64,000 nt of DNA, from NCBI RefSeq assembly GCF_026262575.1, contig NZ_JAPKFL010000006.1, positions 62,001-126,000 of the forward strand, given 5' to 3'. The position numbers and the translations under genes were made by a program. Below the pieces are notes generated by a model. That model was not told the DNA's origin and did not search any database. It saw nothing but the letters and a program-made list of their open reading frames with translations. This document shows positions 43,301-51,262 of the stretch, piece after piece; within the stretch, counting starts at the first letter, position 1; each line of letters opens with the position of its first letter. Source of the DNA: Streptomyces marinisediminis. GTDB taxonomy: Bacteria; Actinomycetota; Actinomycetes; Streptomycetales; Streptomycetaceae.

Positions 43301-45193
43301 GACGTCGTCCTCGCGCTCGTCGCCCACGTACTCCAGGACGAGGGCGGTACGCCCCGCGATCCGCAGCGGCGCGCGCTCGACGAGCCGGATGATCCGCGAG
43401 TCCGGCCGCAGCCGGCCCATCACCTCGGCCTCGCGGGCCAGCACCTCGCCCCGGCTGTCGGACAGGGCGACCTTCAGCACGGCCAGCGCCCGGGTGCCGC
43501 GCTGCGCGGCCTGGAGATCGCGCACGAGGAAGGCGCGGCTCGTCGACCCCGTGCCCAGGCGGCGGCGGATCTCCCAACGACCGGCCAGGACGTCCCCGGC
43601 GACGGCCTCCAGCGGGTCCTTCTCCGGGACGGCGGTGGCTGCCCCCGCCGCGGCGCCGGCCTCGTCGCCCTCCGGTGCGGGCGCCGCCGTCGGGGCGGTG
43701 AGACCGTCCTCGACGCACTCCAGCATCTCCAGGAACTCGTCCACCGTGGAGAGCCGCTGCTCGGGACGGTACGCGGTGGCCGCCTGCACCAGATCGTCGA
43801 TGTCCTCGGACAGACCGTCGACGAGCGCGCTGGGACGCAGGCCCTCGCCCGCCTCCAGCCGGGCCAGCAGTTCGGCCTGGCTCGCGGCCGGTGCCGTGCC
43901 GGTGGCCAGCAGGTAGGTGAGGACGCCGAGGCCGTACACGTCCAAGGACACCGGATCCGCCCTGAGCGCCGTCAACTCGGGTGCCAGATACGGGTCGGAG
44001 TCGTCGGAGAGGTGGGCGACGGACAGCGCGGTCGGCGCCAGACGCCTCCCCCCGCCCGCCGCGCCGGGCGCCGAGCCGCCGTCGGTGCCGCCGCGCTGGG
44101 TGGCGATGTGCCAGTCGGAGAGCTGCAGGCGCGGGGCGAGCCAGGCCGCCTCCTCACCGATCGCCCCGCTCCGGCGGCCCCGGTCGCGGGGGACGACGTG
44201 CACCGAGCGGGCGGCCAGGCCCCGGTGGTGGATACGGCTGGAGTGGGCGGAGCGCACCGTCTCGGCGAGCTGCCGCACGAGCGCCATCCGGGCCAGGATG
44301 TCCAGCTTGTCCCCGTACTGGAGCAGGTACTCGTCCAGGCGCAGCGTCTGCGGGTGGTAGTCGAAGATCAGCGCCGGGCCCGCCGAGTGGCCGGAGGGGT
44401 CGTACTGCCTGAGCTGGACGACCCCGGGGTGGCGGAAGCGGCGCAGCACCGCCGCCTCCCGCCGGGCGGCGTTGTCCACCGACTGGCGCAGCGACGCGTC
44501 CGACCCCCGCTCACGCAGGTAGATGCGCACCCGGGCGGGCTCGGGCAGCTCGGTGTGCTGGGCCAGGTAGTCGGCCCACGTCTTCCCGGAGTCGAACGCC
44601 TTGCGCTCCAGCCGGTAGGGGCCGACCCTGTACTCGGCGTCGCTCTTGCGGATGCCGACGCGCTCCAGCGCCCCCTTGACCTCGCGCGAGGCGGTCACCG
44701 TCACGCGGCGGCGCTCGTCACGCGGCGGCTGCCTCAGCATCCGCACGAGCTGGGCGACGGTGTGCACGCCGTGCTGCTCGTGCGGGGGCAGCCGGATCCG
44801 CAGGCTGTCATCGGTGAAGCACACCGCCTCGGCGACCCACACCCGCCGACCGGCGCTGCCGAGCAGGGCGGCCAGCTCCTTGGCCTTCTTGTTGACCAGG
44901 TGCAGCGGGTTGCCGTGTGACTCGCGGCGCCCACCCGGCCTGGTCTGCACCCAGGTGCCGTTCTCGCTGGTGACCGAGCCGTGCCAGTGCTTGAGCTCGA
45001 CCATCCACACACCGGCCGGTGCGACGACGAGCAGATCCACCTCGCGCACGTGCCCGGTGTTCGCGGTGAACGTGAAGTTCGACCAGGCCCGCCAGGGGTC
45101 GGCGTCCGGCAACCGCTCGCGAATGGCCTCCAGGCCACGGCGCTCGTGGTCGAACTCGGACTCGGTGACCGTCGTCCACCGGCCTTCCCGCAT
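40379..45193 (-). CDS. pglW: PglW, BREX type 2 serine/threonine kinase
   Basis: 1604 residues from the ATG at 45193, behind GGGGAG; earlier in-frame starts lack a site. A NERD nuclease-related domain lies at about 30-130 (ANTGHVREVDLLVVAPAGVW, VELKHWHG). A first kinase-like domain (about 190-470) has HHRGLAARSV in place of the HRD loop, so it is probably inactive. The second kinase domain (about 540-800) has GTGSTSRAF, WHRDIKPDNIAV near 687 and IDFSLAG near 711, with DFS for DFG. A helix-hairpin-helix part (about 925) and a long helical tail follow. PglW is the kinase of the Pgl system in S. coelicolor. It is the first gene of pglWX. A perfect palindrome stands 140 bases upstream. Confidence 0.94.
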   Translation of the reverse strand: MREGRWTTVTESEFDHERRGLEAIRERLPDADPWRAWSNFTFTANTGHVREVDLLVVAPAGVWMVELKHWHGSVTSENGTWVQTRPGGRRESHGNPLHLVNKKAKELAALLGSAGRRVWVAEAVCFTDDSLRIRLPPHEQHGVHTVAQLVRMLRQPPRDERRRVTVTASREVKGALERVGIRKSDAEYRVGPYRLERKAFDSGKTWADYLAQHTELPEPARVRIYLRERGSDASLRQSVDNAARREAAVLRRFRHPGVVQLRQYDPSGHSAGPALIFDYHPQTLRLDEYLLQYGDKLDILARMALVRQLAETVRSAHSSRIHHRGLAARSVHVVPRDRGRRSGAIGEEAAWLAPRLQLSDWHIATQRGGTDGGSAPGAAGGGRRLAPTALSVAHLSDDSDPYLAPELTALRADPVSLDVYGLGVLTYLLATGTAPAASQAELLARLEAGEGLRPSALVDGLSEDIDDLVQAATAYRPEQRLSTVDEFLEMLECVEDGLTAPTAAPAPEGDEAGAAAGAATAVPEKDPLEAVAGDVLAGRWEIRRRLGTGSTSRAFLVRDLQAAQRGTRALAVLKVALSDSRGEVLAREAEVMGRLRPDSRIIRLVERAPLRIAGRTALVLEYVGDEREDDVEGEGPTASGTRTRHREETVARQLREGGRLRLDQLEAYGDYLFGAVDFLEGESIWHRDIKPDNIAVRIRPNRTRELVLIDFSLAGYPAKDYEAGTEGYLDPFIGRLTRTAYDSHAERYAVAVTLHEMASGELPRWGDGSVPPHMTDAEEFPHPVIAADAFESPVRDGLLAFFRKALHREAAQRFPELKPMRDAWKRVFLDASQTVPSSHRSRRAEAESTAGTAPGTAAGAGAGADAAGAADADPAAGRAAGHPAAIADAEPLTAEQERERLAAVVTRDTHLSASGLSPAAESFLYGLGITTVGELLDYSRRKLLNAPGLGAKTRGEVQRRQREWGERLREAPLSPLTPRGRAEAREELAQLTRAESAVLGSLATSAGAGGLSGKALRSVSLDTLATVLVPALNNNRSNHNKVETVRLLLRLPDEHGELPGIGVWPRQKDVADALGLSAGRIPQLLKEERKRWKKDPAVRALRDEITDLLVGLGRVASAVEIADALAVRRGTQLAERGQRRALALAAVRAVVEVEQLEPAEAEFQHQPNRRATQEELGAGLLALDVREDDAPDTPTAPGLLDYATRLGRTADRLARLDTLPTATTVLGELGALTPPPGAVEWDERRLVELAAAASANAAATPRLEIYPRDLPLVRALRLTQAGLVRPNPGVPEERQPGVTATEIHERVRARFPELVVPHPRGGTTHELPTGGPLTKALREAGFDLKLATREDTGTSRYLPARPDTASSYLTTDAWRRSTGVGAVTRYADDPSLAGAVRAEERLTASARRDGYRVLTVHQDSFHAAARQLARADRTNAQVVSVTELFLTALRGLVPPGTKPTWETLLKADAAEPGSRGAVKFAEYARTAWGAVEPQVRALLTGGDGNAGSAAGPGPVLLTEAAVFARYDAMGVLDRLAEAARRGGRGLWLLVPQPDPAREPKLGQVAVAHQAGLGEWIELPDAWVNNAHRSGEQGVEAQGTEGVAT

Positions 45194-45333
45194 GCGCGAC
45201 TCCCCGCCTACGTCCCACGTACTCCGTGCCCGTCCGCCCGCCCGCCCCGGCCTCCGCACGCTCCCGCGCAACGCCGACGAACCTGGCGAAACTCTAGCCG
45301 CGCCCGATGACACCGGCCCCGGGGGACCAGCAG

Positions 45334-45351
45334 CGTAACCGACCGGTTACG
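45334..45351. promoter_or_regulatory. 18-base palindrome upstream of pglW
   Basis: CGTAACCG-AC-CGGTTACG is a perfect 8-2-8 inverted repeat, 141 bases before the pglW start. Its form resembles TetR-family operators. It stands out against GC-rich surroundings and could control the BREX operon, or be a site for a regulator of the CDF gene's far end. Confidence 0.5.
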
Positions 45352-45454
45352 TACCCCGGGGCGGCGGCAGGCGGCTCGGCCGAACAGCGGCTCCACCGGC
45401 GCCGGGCCCGACCGGTCACAGGCCCGGTCGCGGGCCGGGCCTACGCGGCGGCGC

Positions 45455-46198
45455 TCACCGGCGGTCGCCGCTCGGCGTGCGGCAGGAGCCGCCGGTCGCG
45501 CAGCCGCACGCGTCATCGGCGGGCTGGTCCGCTGCCGGAGACGCGGTGAGCACGGCGGCGGGGGGCGCGGCGCAGCAGCCGTCCCCGCGCCAGGCCTCGC
45601 GGCCCTCCCTGACGGCTATGCCGGCGATGACGAGGGCGGCGAGGGGGTCGGCCCAGGACCAGCCGAGCGTGGCGTTGGCCAGCAGCCCGACCAGCAGGAC
45701 GGCGGAGAGGTAGGTGCACAGCAGGGTCTGCTTGGAGTCGGCCACGGCCGAGGCCGACCCCAGTTCGCGGCCGGTCCGGCGCTGTGCGTAGGACAGGAAC
45801 GGCATGACGGCCAGGGACAGCGCAGCGATGACGATGCCCGGCAGGGAGCCGTCCGCCTCGCCGCTGCCCAGCAGGGAGCGGATCGCGTCGAGGGTGACGT
45901 AGGCGGCCAGGGCGAAGAAGGAGAAGGCGATGACGCGCAGCGCCGTCTTCTCCCGCGACTCGCGCACCGCGTCGTCCGTCGCGGAGAACTGCCAGGCCAC
46001 CGCCGTGGCGGAGGAGACCTCGACGACCGAGTCGAGCCCGAAGCCGATCAGGGCGGTGGAGGAGGCCATGGTGCCGAAGGTCAGGGCGACGACGGCCTCG
46101 ACGACGTTGTAGGCGATGGTCGCGGCGACCAGCCATCTCACGCGGCGGGTGAGGACCTCCCGCCGCGCCGGGGAGGGGTCCAGCTCCAGGGAGGCCAT
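45455..46198 (-). CDS. Cation diffusion facilitator family metal efflux protein
   Basis: 247 residues from the ATG at 46198, overlapping the ArsR-type gene stop (ATGA). Six hydrophobic segments fit the CDF fold. Conserved acidic residues are in LIGFGLDSVVEVSSA and ASAVADSKQTLLC, corresponding to the membrane metal site, though the usual HxxxD pattern is changed to GLDSVVE/ADSKQ as in one actinobacterial branch. The C-terminal tail is Cys-rich (GCCAAPP, CGCATGGSC), so it may bind soft metals. With the ArsR-type repressor it forms a metal-induced efflux operon. The metal cannot be named; zinc, cadmium or similar ions are likely. Confidence 0.88.
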   Translation of the reverse strand: MASLELDPSPARREVLTRRVRWLVAATIAYNVVEAVVALTFGTMASSTALIGFGLDSVVEVSSATAVAWQFSATDDAVRESREKTALRVIAFSFFALAAYVTLDAIRSLLGSGEADGSLPGIVIAALSLAVMPFLSYAQRRTGRELGSASAVADSKQTLLCTYLSAVLLVGLLANATLGWSWADPLAALVIAGIAVREGREAWRGDGCCAAPPAAVLTASPAADQPADDACGCATGGSCRTPSGDRR

Positions 46199-46533
46199 CA
46201 GCAGCACCCCTGCTCGGCGGCGTCGGGGCAGGTGCGGTCGGCCTCGACGGCGAGCACGGCGTCGCGCAGGTCGTCGAGGGCGTGGCCGAGGCGGGAGTCG
46301 GCGAGTTCGTAGCGCACGCGCCGCCCCTGCGGTACGGCGACGACCAGGCCGCAGTCGCGCAGGCAGGCCAGGTGGTTCGACAGCCGGGTGCGGGAGACGT
46401 CCAGCGCTTCCGCGAGGTCGGCCGGGTGGCGTGGCGCGTCCCGCAGGGCGAGGAGGACCCGGCACCGGATCGGGTCGGCCAGCGCCCGGCCGAAGCGGGC
46501 CAGTGCGTCGATGTCGGTCGCGAGGGTAAGCAC
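46198..46533 (-). CDS. ArsR/SmtB-family metal-sensing repressor
   Basis: 111 residues from the GTG at 46533. The winged helix-turn-helix is clear (FGRALADPIRCRVLLALRD, DLAEALDVSRTRLSNHLACLRDCGLV). Cysteines at RCRVLL, ACLRDC and the C-terminal TCPDAAEQGCC could form metal sites, as in CmtR-type sensors. It should repress itself and the coupled CDF gene until metal binds. The start is only about 7 bases after a TATCGT -10-like box, so the message may be leaderless. Overlapping palindromes TGAATTCA and TTCATGAA (46557-46568) lie just upstream. Confidence 0.88.
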   Translation of the reverse strand: MLTLATDIDALARFGRALADPIRCRVLLALRDAPRHPADLAEALDVSRTRLSNHLACLRDCGLVVAVPQGRRVRYELADSRLGHALDDLRDAVLAVEADRTCPDAAEQGCC

Positions 46534-47066
46534 CCGCCCGACGATACATCGAAGCGTGAATTCATGAAAGCGTGTCTTATGTGGGTCGCGGCGCTCCGGT
46601 GGGCTCCGGAGGCTTGCGCCGCCGCCGCTTGCCACGCTTGCCACGCCGCGCGCGGCGCCCCGGAGGCCGTGCTCCGCCGGGTCCCAGCGAGCGCAACATG
46701 CCGCACCGGGCTCCGGAGCCGCACGCCGGGGGCCCGACACCTCCGGCACCACACCCGTGAGCTGTCGCCGACTTCTCCTGCGCCCTCCCGCCCGTTCTGT
46801 CGGTGGACGAGCACACGGGACCCCTGACGGACGGGGGGCCCTGGTCGGGCATCCGCCCGCCGAGGGCTTCACGTTCGCTGTCAGCCCAGCGACCCCCTGC
46901 TCACCCGGCACGTCGGCAAAGCCCCACTGTGCTCACCGTGCACGCCGGGCCGGTGTCCGGCGGCTGGTCCGGGTTGCCGAACGATGAGTTCCTCCCGCCC
47001 TGCGGGTCTATCCCGGCGGAACAGCCCGGTGGGCTGGACGGAAGGCGACGGAACTGGAGCGCACCC
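46534..47066. other. Intergenic region with ArsR operator candidate
   Basis: Contains TGAATTCATGAA (46557-46568), flanked by direct GAAGCGTG/GAAAGCGTG repeats, a good operator candidate for the adjacent repressor. The remaining part is GC-rich with no supported gene; short frames on both strands lack ribosome sites. Confidence 0.5.
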
Positions 47067-47384
47067 ATGGTCATTGTTGCAGGGCACCTCACCGTTGAGC
47101 CGCGGCAGCGCGAGACCTACCTCGCGGGCTGCGTGCGCATCGTCGAAACGGCTCGCCGGGCAGCGGGCTGCCTCGACATCGCGATCTGCGCGGACCTGGT
47201 CGACCCCGGCCGGGTCAACATCTTCGAGCGCTGGGAGTCGCAGGCGGCGCTGGACGCCTTCCGCGGCAGCGCCCCCGACACGGAACCGCTCCCGGCGATG
47301 CTCACGGCGTCCGTTCAGGAGTACGACGTCGCCGAGGCGCGGGCCGCGTTCGGGAAGAGCGTTCCGCTGAGAGAACCTCAATGA
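47067..47384 (+). CDS. Antibiotic biosynthesis monooxygenase (ABM) domain protein
   Basis: 105 residues from the ATG at 47067, behind TGGAG. The dimeric ferredoxin-like ABM fold is shown by VIVAGHLTVEPRQRETYLAG, AAGCLDIAICAD and VNIFERWESQAALDAFRGS. These small cytoplasmic proteins either oxidise quinone-like compounds or act in stress roles. No partner gene suggests a pathway. It is followed 109 bases later by a reductase-like gene on the same strand, possibly in one transcript. Confidence 0.85.
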   Translation: MVIVAGHLTVEPRQRETYLAGCVRIVETARRAAGCLDIAICADLVDPGRVNIFERWESQAALDAFRGSAPDTEPLPAMLTASVQEYDVAEARAAFGKSVPLREPQ

Positions 47385-47493
47385 ACCGACCGGACGGACT
47401 CCGCTGCCCTCGACGAGACGCGCACCGCGGACCGGCCGGCGGACCGGTCGGATGGAACGATGCAGGAAACCCAGCGAGAAGGAAGTCGCGGTC

Positions 47494-48120
47494 ATGAAGC
47501 TCACCACCACCACATGGATCTCCCTCGACGGCGTGATGCAGGGACTCGGCGGGCCGGACGAGGACCGCGGCGGCGGATTCGAGCGCGGCGGATGGGCCAT
47601 GCCGCTGTTCGACGACGAGGCCGCGACGTTTCTGCACCGGGTCTACGGGCGCGCCGACGCGTTCCTCTTCGGTCGGCGGACCTACGAGATCTTCGCCGGC
47701 TACTGGGGAGCGATGGCGGACCCGGGCGCGAACCCCATCGCAGCGGCCTTGCACACGAAGCCCAAGTACGTGGCGTCGACCACGCTCACCGACCCGACGT
47801 GGTCGGACACCACCGTCCTCACCGGTGACGTCGCCGCCGCCATCGGCCGCCTGAAGGCCGAAGAGGGAGGGGAGTTGCAGGTGCACGGCAGCGGCGGTCT
47901 GATCCGCTGGCTGCTCGGCAACCAGCTCGTCGACGAGCTCACCCTGCTGGTCTGCCCCGTGGTCATCGGCCAGGGCACGCGGCTGTTCCCCGACACCGGC
48001 CCGGACGCAGCGCTCGACCTGCTGGAGACCCGGTCCACCCCGAAGGGGGTGACGATCCAGGTCTACCGGCCGACCGGACGCCCGCAGTACGGAACGGCCA
48101 CGCCGACCCCCGGCACGTGA
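47494..48120 (+). CDS. Dihydrofolate reductase-fold protein (RibD C-terminal-like)
   Basis: 208 residues, ATG behind GAAGGAAG. The N-terminus WISLDGVMQGLGGPDEDRGG, then FLFGRRTYEIFAGYWG and LQVHGSGGLIRWLL, match the RibD_C / 'dihydrofolate reductase family' group of streptomycetes. They are NADPH-dependent reductases of mostly unknown substrate. It is not the housekeeping DHFR, which lacks the GG..FERGGW segment. Cytoplasmic. Possibly co-transcribed with the ABM gene. Confidence 0.88.
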   Translation: MKLTTTTWISLDGVMQGLGGPDEDRGGGFERGGWAMPLFDDEAATFLHRVYGRADAFLFGRRTYEIFAGYWGAMADPGANPIAAALHTKPKYVASTTLTDPTWSDTTVLTGDVAAAIGRLKAEEGGELQVHGSGGLIRWLLGNQLVDELTLLVCPVVIGQGTRLFPDTGPDAALDLLETRSTPKGVTIQVYRPTGRPQYGTATPTPGT

Positions 48121-48706
48121 CCTAAGAGCCGCAGCCGGTGCTCCTTCGCCGATGTGCCGGAGTGACCGGCCGGTGTACCGCAGCCGCCCCCGCGGGACAC
48201 CGTCCGGCGGGCGTCGCGTCGGCGGCCCCCAGGGGCTCGCGCGGGTTCGGTCCGGCCGTCCGAGGCGGGCGGGGCCGGCGCGGCGGCGCGCCCGCCGCCA
48301 GCCGCCGCGTACGCCGGGGCCGCCCGCCCCCGGCGGTTCCGCGTCCCGGTACGGGCTCGCGGGAGGCTGCCCGGCCACGGTGAACGGGGGCCGGCGAGCG
48401 GACCGGAGCGGGCCGCCGGGACCGCGCCCTCTGGCGGGTCGTCCACGCGGCGTCGGCGGCCCGTGCCCTCGCGTACGCGTCATTGTCAACGCGGTGACCG
48501 TGGTTAGCCCACAAGGGTGACGTCTGTTCAGGTCGCGTCTGGTGAACCACCGAGCCGTACATCTCCAGCCTGGCTACGGCAGCCGTGAGGTAAACGCGAT
48601 AATCCAGACGGAATTATCAGCTTGCTGCACGTGCGCTGTAGTGCTGGATCACCCCGCCGCGAAAGCATCTCCTCACAGCGATCCCAGACGTGAAGGAGCC
48701 GGTGCA
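48121..48706. other. Gene-poor upstream region of the tectonin-repeat gene
   Basis: The first 380 bases are very GC-rich with no supported gene. The last 200 bases are less GC-rich (for example GATAATCCAGACGGAATTAT near 48598-48617) and likely hold the promoter of the tectonin gene; no exact -10/-35 pair is claimed. Confidence 0.4.
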
Positions 48707-49405
48707 ATGGCCGACTGGAAGCAGATCAGCGGTGCGCTCGTCCGGATTTCGGCCGGGTCGAGGACGAACGTGTGGGGTGTGAACTCGGCGGGGAACATCT
48801 ACCGTTACACCAACAATGACGCCAATCCGTGGGTGCAGGTGCCCGGGGCGTTGACGGATGTCGGGGCGGCTGCTGACGGCACGGTGTGGGGGGTGAACTC
48901 GGCCGGGAACATCTACCGCTACACCGGCGACCAGGAGAGTGGCCACTGGAAGCAGGTCAGCGGTGCGCTCGTCCGGATTTCGGCCGGGTCGAGGACGAAC
49001 GTGTGGGGTGTGAACTCGGCGGGGAACATCTACCGTTACACCAACAATGACGCCAATCCGTGGGTGCAGGTGCCCGGGGCGTTGACGGATGTCGGGGCGG
49101 CTGCTGACGGCACGGTGTGGGGGGTGAACTCGGCGGGCAACATCTACCGCTACACCGGCGACCAGGAGAGTGGCCACTGGAAGCAGGTCAGCGGTGCGCT
49201 CAGGGCGATCTCGGCGGGCTCCCGCACCTCCGTCTGGGGTGTGAACTCGGCGGGGAACATCTACCGTTACACCAACAATGACGCGAGCCCGTGGGTGCAG
49301 GTGCCCGGGGCGTTGACGGATGTCGGGGCGGCTGCTGACGGCACGGTGTGGGGGGTGAACTCGGCGGGCAACATCTACCGCTACACCGGCGACCAGGAGA
49401 GCTGA
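48707..49405 (+). CDS. Tectonin-repeat beta-propeller protein
   Basis: 232 residues from the ATG at 48707, behind GAAGGAG. It is built almost wholly of six blades of 38-39 residues, such as VWGVNSAGNIYRYTNND and VWGVNSAGNIYRYTGDQ, which match tectonin/TECPR repeats of lectin-like beta-propellers. Two blades make a 77-residue unit present three times. No signal peptide or membrane segment is present, so it is cytoplasmic or released by another route. Tectonin proteins bind sugars or lipids of cell surfaces. A role in recognition of other cells is plausible but unproven. Stands alone, followed by a strong terminator. Confidence 0.85.
   Translation: MADWKQISGALVRISAGSRTNVWGVNSAGNIYRYTNNDANPWVQVPGALTDVGAAADGTVWGVNSAGNIYRYTGDQESGHWKQVSGALVRISAGSRTNVWGVNSAGNIYRYTNNDANPWVQVPGALTDVGAAADGTVWGVNSAGNIYRYTGDQESGHWKQVSGALRAISAGSRTSVWGVNSAGNIYRYTNNDASPWVQVPGALTDVGAAADGTVWGVNSAGNIYRYTGDQES
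48713..49405 (+). repeat. Three tandem 231-base repeats in the tectonin gene
   Basis: Units begin at 48713, 48944 and 49175, exactly 231 bases apart. The first two are almost identical; the third differs mainly near its start (about 49198-49230) and at one Asn-to-Ser codon. Near-identity at silent positions indicates recent duplication or gene conversion. Confidence 0.92.
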
Positions 49406-49435
49406 CCCGCAGCGCGGCGGCCTACCGCCAAAAGC

Positions 49436-49471
49436 CCGGGCCGTTCACGCTTTGGGGCGTGAACGGCCCGG
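49436..49471 (+). terminator. Terminator hairpin after the tectonin gene
   Basis: Perfect 15-base stem (CCGGGCCGTTCACGC) with loop TTTGGG, 30 bases after the stop codon. Confidence 0.85.
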
Positions 49472-50013
49472 CACGCGCCGGGGCCTCGCGCTGGAACTCG
49501 GGCGCGACGGCGTCAACCCGCGCGCGCTCGGGACGGCCAACGCGCTGACCACGGGCGCCGACCGGGCGAGGCGGCCTCCTCGCCCGGCGTGGGCCGTAGC
49601 CGGGTCGGTCGGAACTGGGTGCCGCGGTGTCCGTGGCGCGGGAGACGGCGGCAAAGGTGCTGGCCCCGCGTGCGGCCGTCGTGGACGAGCGGCAGCAGTG
49701 GCCGGAGCGGGGCGTGCGGGCTCTGCAACGACCCCCGTGGCGGGCCCGTTACGCTCGGCGCACGCCCGGGCGGCGAAGGACAGCGCGTTGCTGTCGTCGG
49801 CGACGGCGTCAACACCGCCGCCGCTCTGACCGGTGTCCCCCTCAGCGCCGGGGGGTCGCCCCCGCGGGTGCGGGCTCGGCCGGAGGAGCCGGGCGGGTGG
49901 AGTCGGCCGGTCCCGCGCTGCGGATGCCGCGAGGCCCGGGCCCCTTGCGGCGCTCTGCCCGGTGCGCCGCGGCTCGTGCCACACCGGTGGCGCGGGGCCG
50001 GTCGGTGCGCCGG
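49472..50013. other. Gene-poor stretch with possible P-type ATPase remnant
   Basis: No intact gene. Around 49766-49835 (+ strand) a frame reads GGEGQRVAVVGDGVNTAAAL, close to the hinge motif GDGVNDAPAL of heavy-metal P-type ATPases but with Asp changed to Thr. Nearby, about 49618-49700, ARETAAKVLAPRAAVVDERQ is a separate open stretch. These may be decayed genes. Confidence 0.35.
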
Positions 50014-51057
50014 TCAGCGGTGCAGGGCTCGCAGCAGCATCGGCAGGGACCTGCGGAACTCCCGGGACCAGTAGGCGGGGTCGTGGGTGCCGGAGTGGAA
50101 GTGCGTGGTGAGGCGGGCGCCCGCCCGGTCCAGCCGGGCGGCGAGCGTCTCGTTCTCCTCCCGCATGACGGCTTCGGTCGGGGAGTAGACGTCGTCCGGG
50201 AAGGGGTTCTCGGGGTCCTCCAGCCCGGGGACGTCCTCGTCGGGCTCGGTTCCCGGCGGGTCGAGCGGACCGAGCCGTCCGTCCCCGCAGGAGAGGTGGA
50301 CGGGGACGCCGCGGAGCCGGTGCGCGAGGTGGGCGGGGTCGTGGGCCTGCCAGATGTGGCGTTGCCGCACGGGATGGCCCCACAGAGCGAGCCAGTCCAT
50401 GCCGAGGTAGGTCATGCCGGCCCGGACCGTGTGCGGGTGCTGGAGCGGGTGGACGTAGCCGCTGTAGCTCGCCGCCGCGCGGAACAGGCCGGGTCGGCGG
50501 GCGGTGTAGGAGAGGGCGCCGAAGCCGCCCTGCGACTCCCCGGCGACGGCCCGCCGTGGTCCGGCGCCGAAGTGCCGTTCCATCAACGGCAGCACCTCCC
50601 CGACGTGGAACGTGGCGACCTTGGGCGGGCCGCCCGCCTTGTGGTCCCACCAGTCGGTGTAGAAGCCGTACAGGGGCATGTCCGGCATGACCACGAGGGT
50701 GTCCCGCAGGTCGGCCAGCCGGTGGATGCCGTGGTGCCGGGTCCAGGAGAGGTGGTCGCCGTCGCCTCCGGGCAGGAGGTAGAGCGTCGGCCAGTGTGCG
50801 GCGTGGTGGCGGCGCCGGTGCCAGCCCCGGGGGGTGAGGAGCCGGACCGCCGCCGTCCCGCCCAGTGCCGGGGAGTCGAGCGTCAGGTCGGTGATGCGGT
50901 CGCCGGTGCGCTCCTCACCGACCACACGCGGCTGCCGGGGCCCGGCGCCGGTGGGCACCGGCGCGGCGCCGGCCAGCCCCGCCGGGGCGAGGGCGCCCAG
51001 TGCGGCGAACGAGGCGAGGACACGGCGCCGCGAGCTGCCGGGCGTGGGTGACGTCAT
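50014..51057 (-). CDS. Secreted alpha/beta-hydrolase, esterase D / antigen 85-like
   Basis: 347 residues from the ATG at 51057, behind GAAGGGA. The N-terminus SSRRRVLASFAALGALAPAGLAGAA is a Tat signal peptide. The hydrolase part has the nucleophile elbow AGESQGGFGALSY, with the Ser preceded by Glu-x, an oxyanion region YLLPGGDGDH, and a C-terminal His in HFHSGTHDPAYW. Such proteins are exported esterases, related to trehalose mycolyltransferase-like folds but widespread in streptomycetes. Substrate unknown. It stands alone between the tectonin gene and the MurA paralogue, transcribed leftward. Confidence 0.85.
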   Translation of the reverse strand: MTSPTPGSSRRRVLASFAALGALAPAGLAGAAPVPTGAGPRQPRVVGEERTGDRITDLTLDSPALGGTAAVRLLTPRGWHRRRHHAAHWPTLYLLPGGDGDHLSWTRHHGIHRLADLRDTLVVMPDMPLYGFYTDWWDHKAGGPPKVATFHVGEVLPLMERHFGAGPRRAVAGESQGGFGALSYTARRPGLFRAAASYSGYVHPLQHPHTVRAGMTYLGMDWLALWGHPVRQRHIWQAHDPAHLAHRLRGVPVHLSCGDGRLGPLDPPGTEPDEDVPGLEDPENPFPDDVYSPTEAVMREENETLAARLDRAGARLTTHFHSGTHDPAYWSREFRRSLPMLLRALHR

Positions 51058-51262
51058 GGCTGGTGGTCCCTTCGGGAGAAGCGGTCGTACCCCCGAATAT
51101 GGGCCCATTCCGGGCCGTGCCGCATCAGGAATCGCCCTGAAACCACCCTGGCCGGACCGGCACCGGAGTCCGGCGAGCCGTCCCCACGGCGTCCCACCGG
51201 TGCCGCCGCCCTTCCTCACCAGCGGTCCCGCCTGGCCGGGGGAGGGCGAAAGCGGGCACCGA

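Noticed and set aside
40433..44920. 1495-codon open frame on the plus strand
   Set aside because: Antisense to pglW, low-complexity composition, no motifs; a typical GC-bias shadow.
48713..49405. Regular repeats considered as a CRISPR-like array
   Set aside because: The 231-base units are in-frame coding repeats of a beta-propeller, with no repeat-spacer structure.
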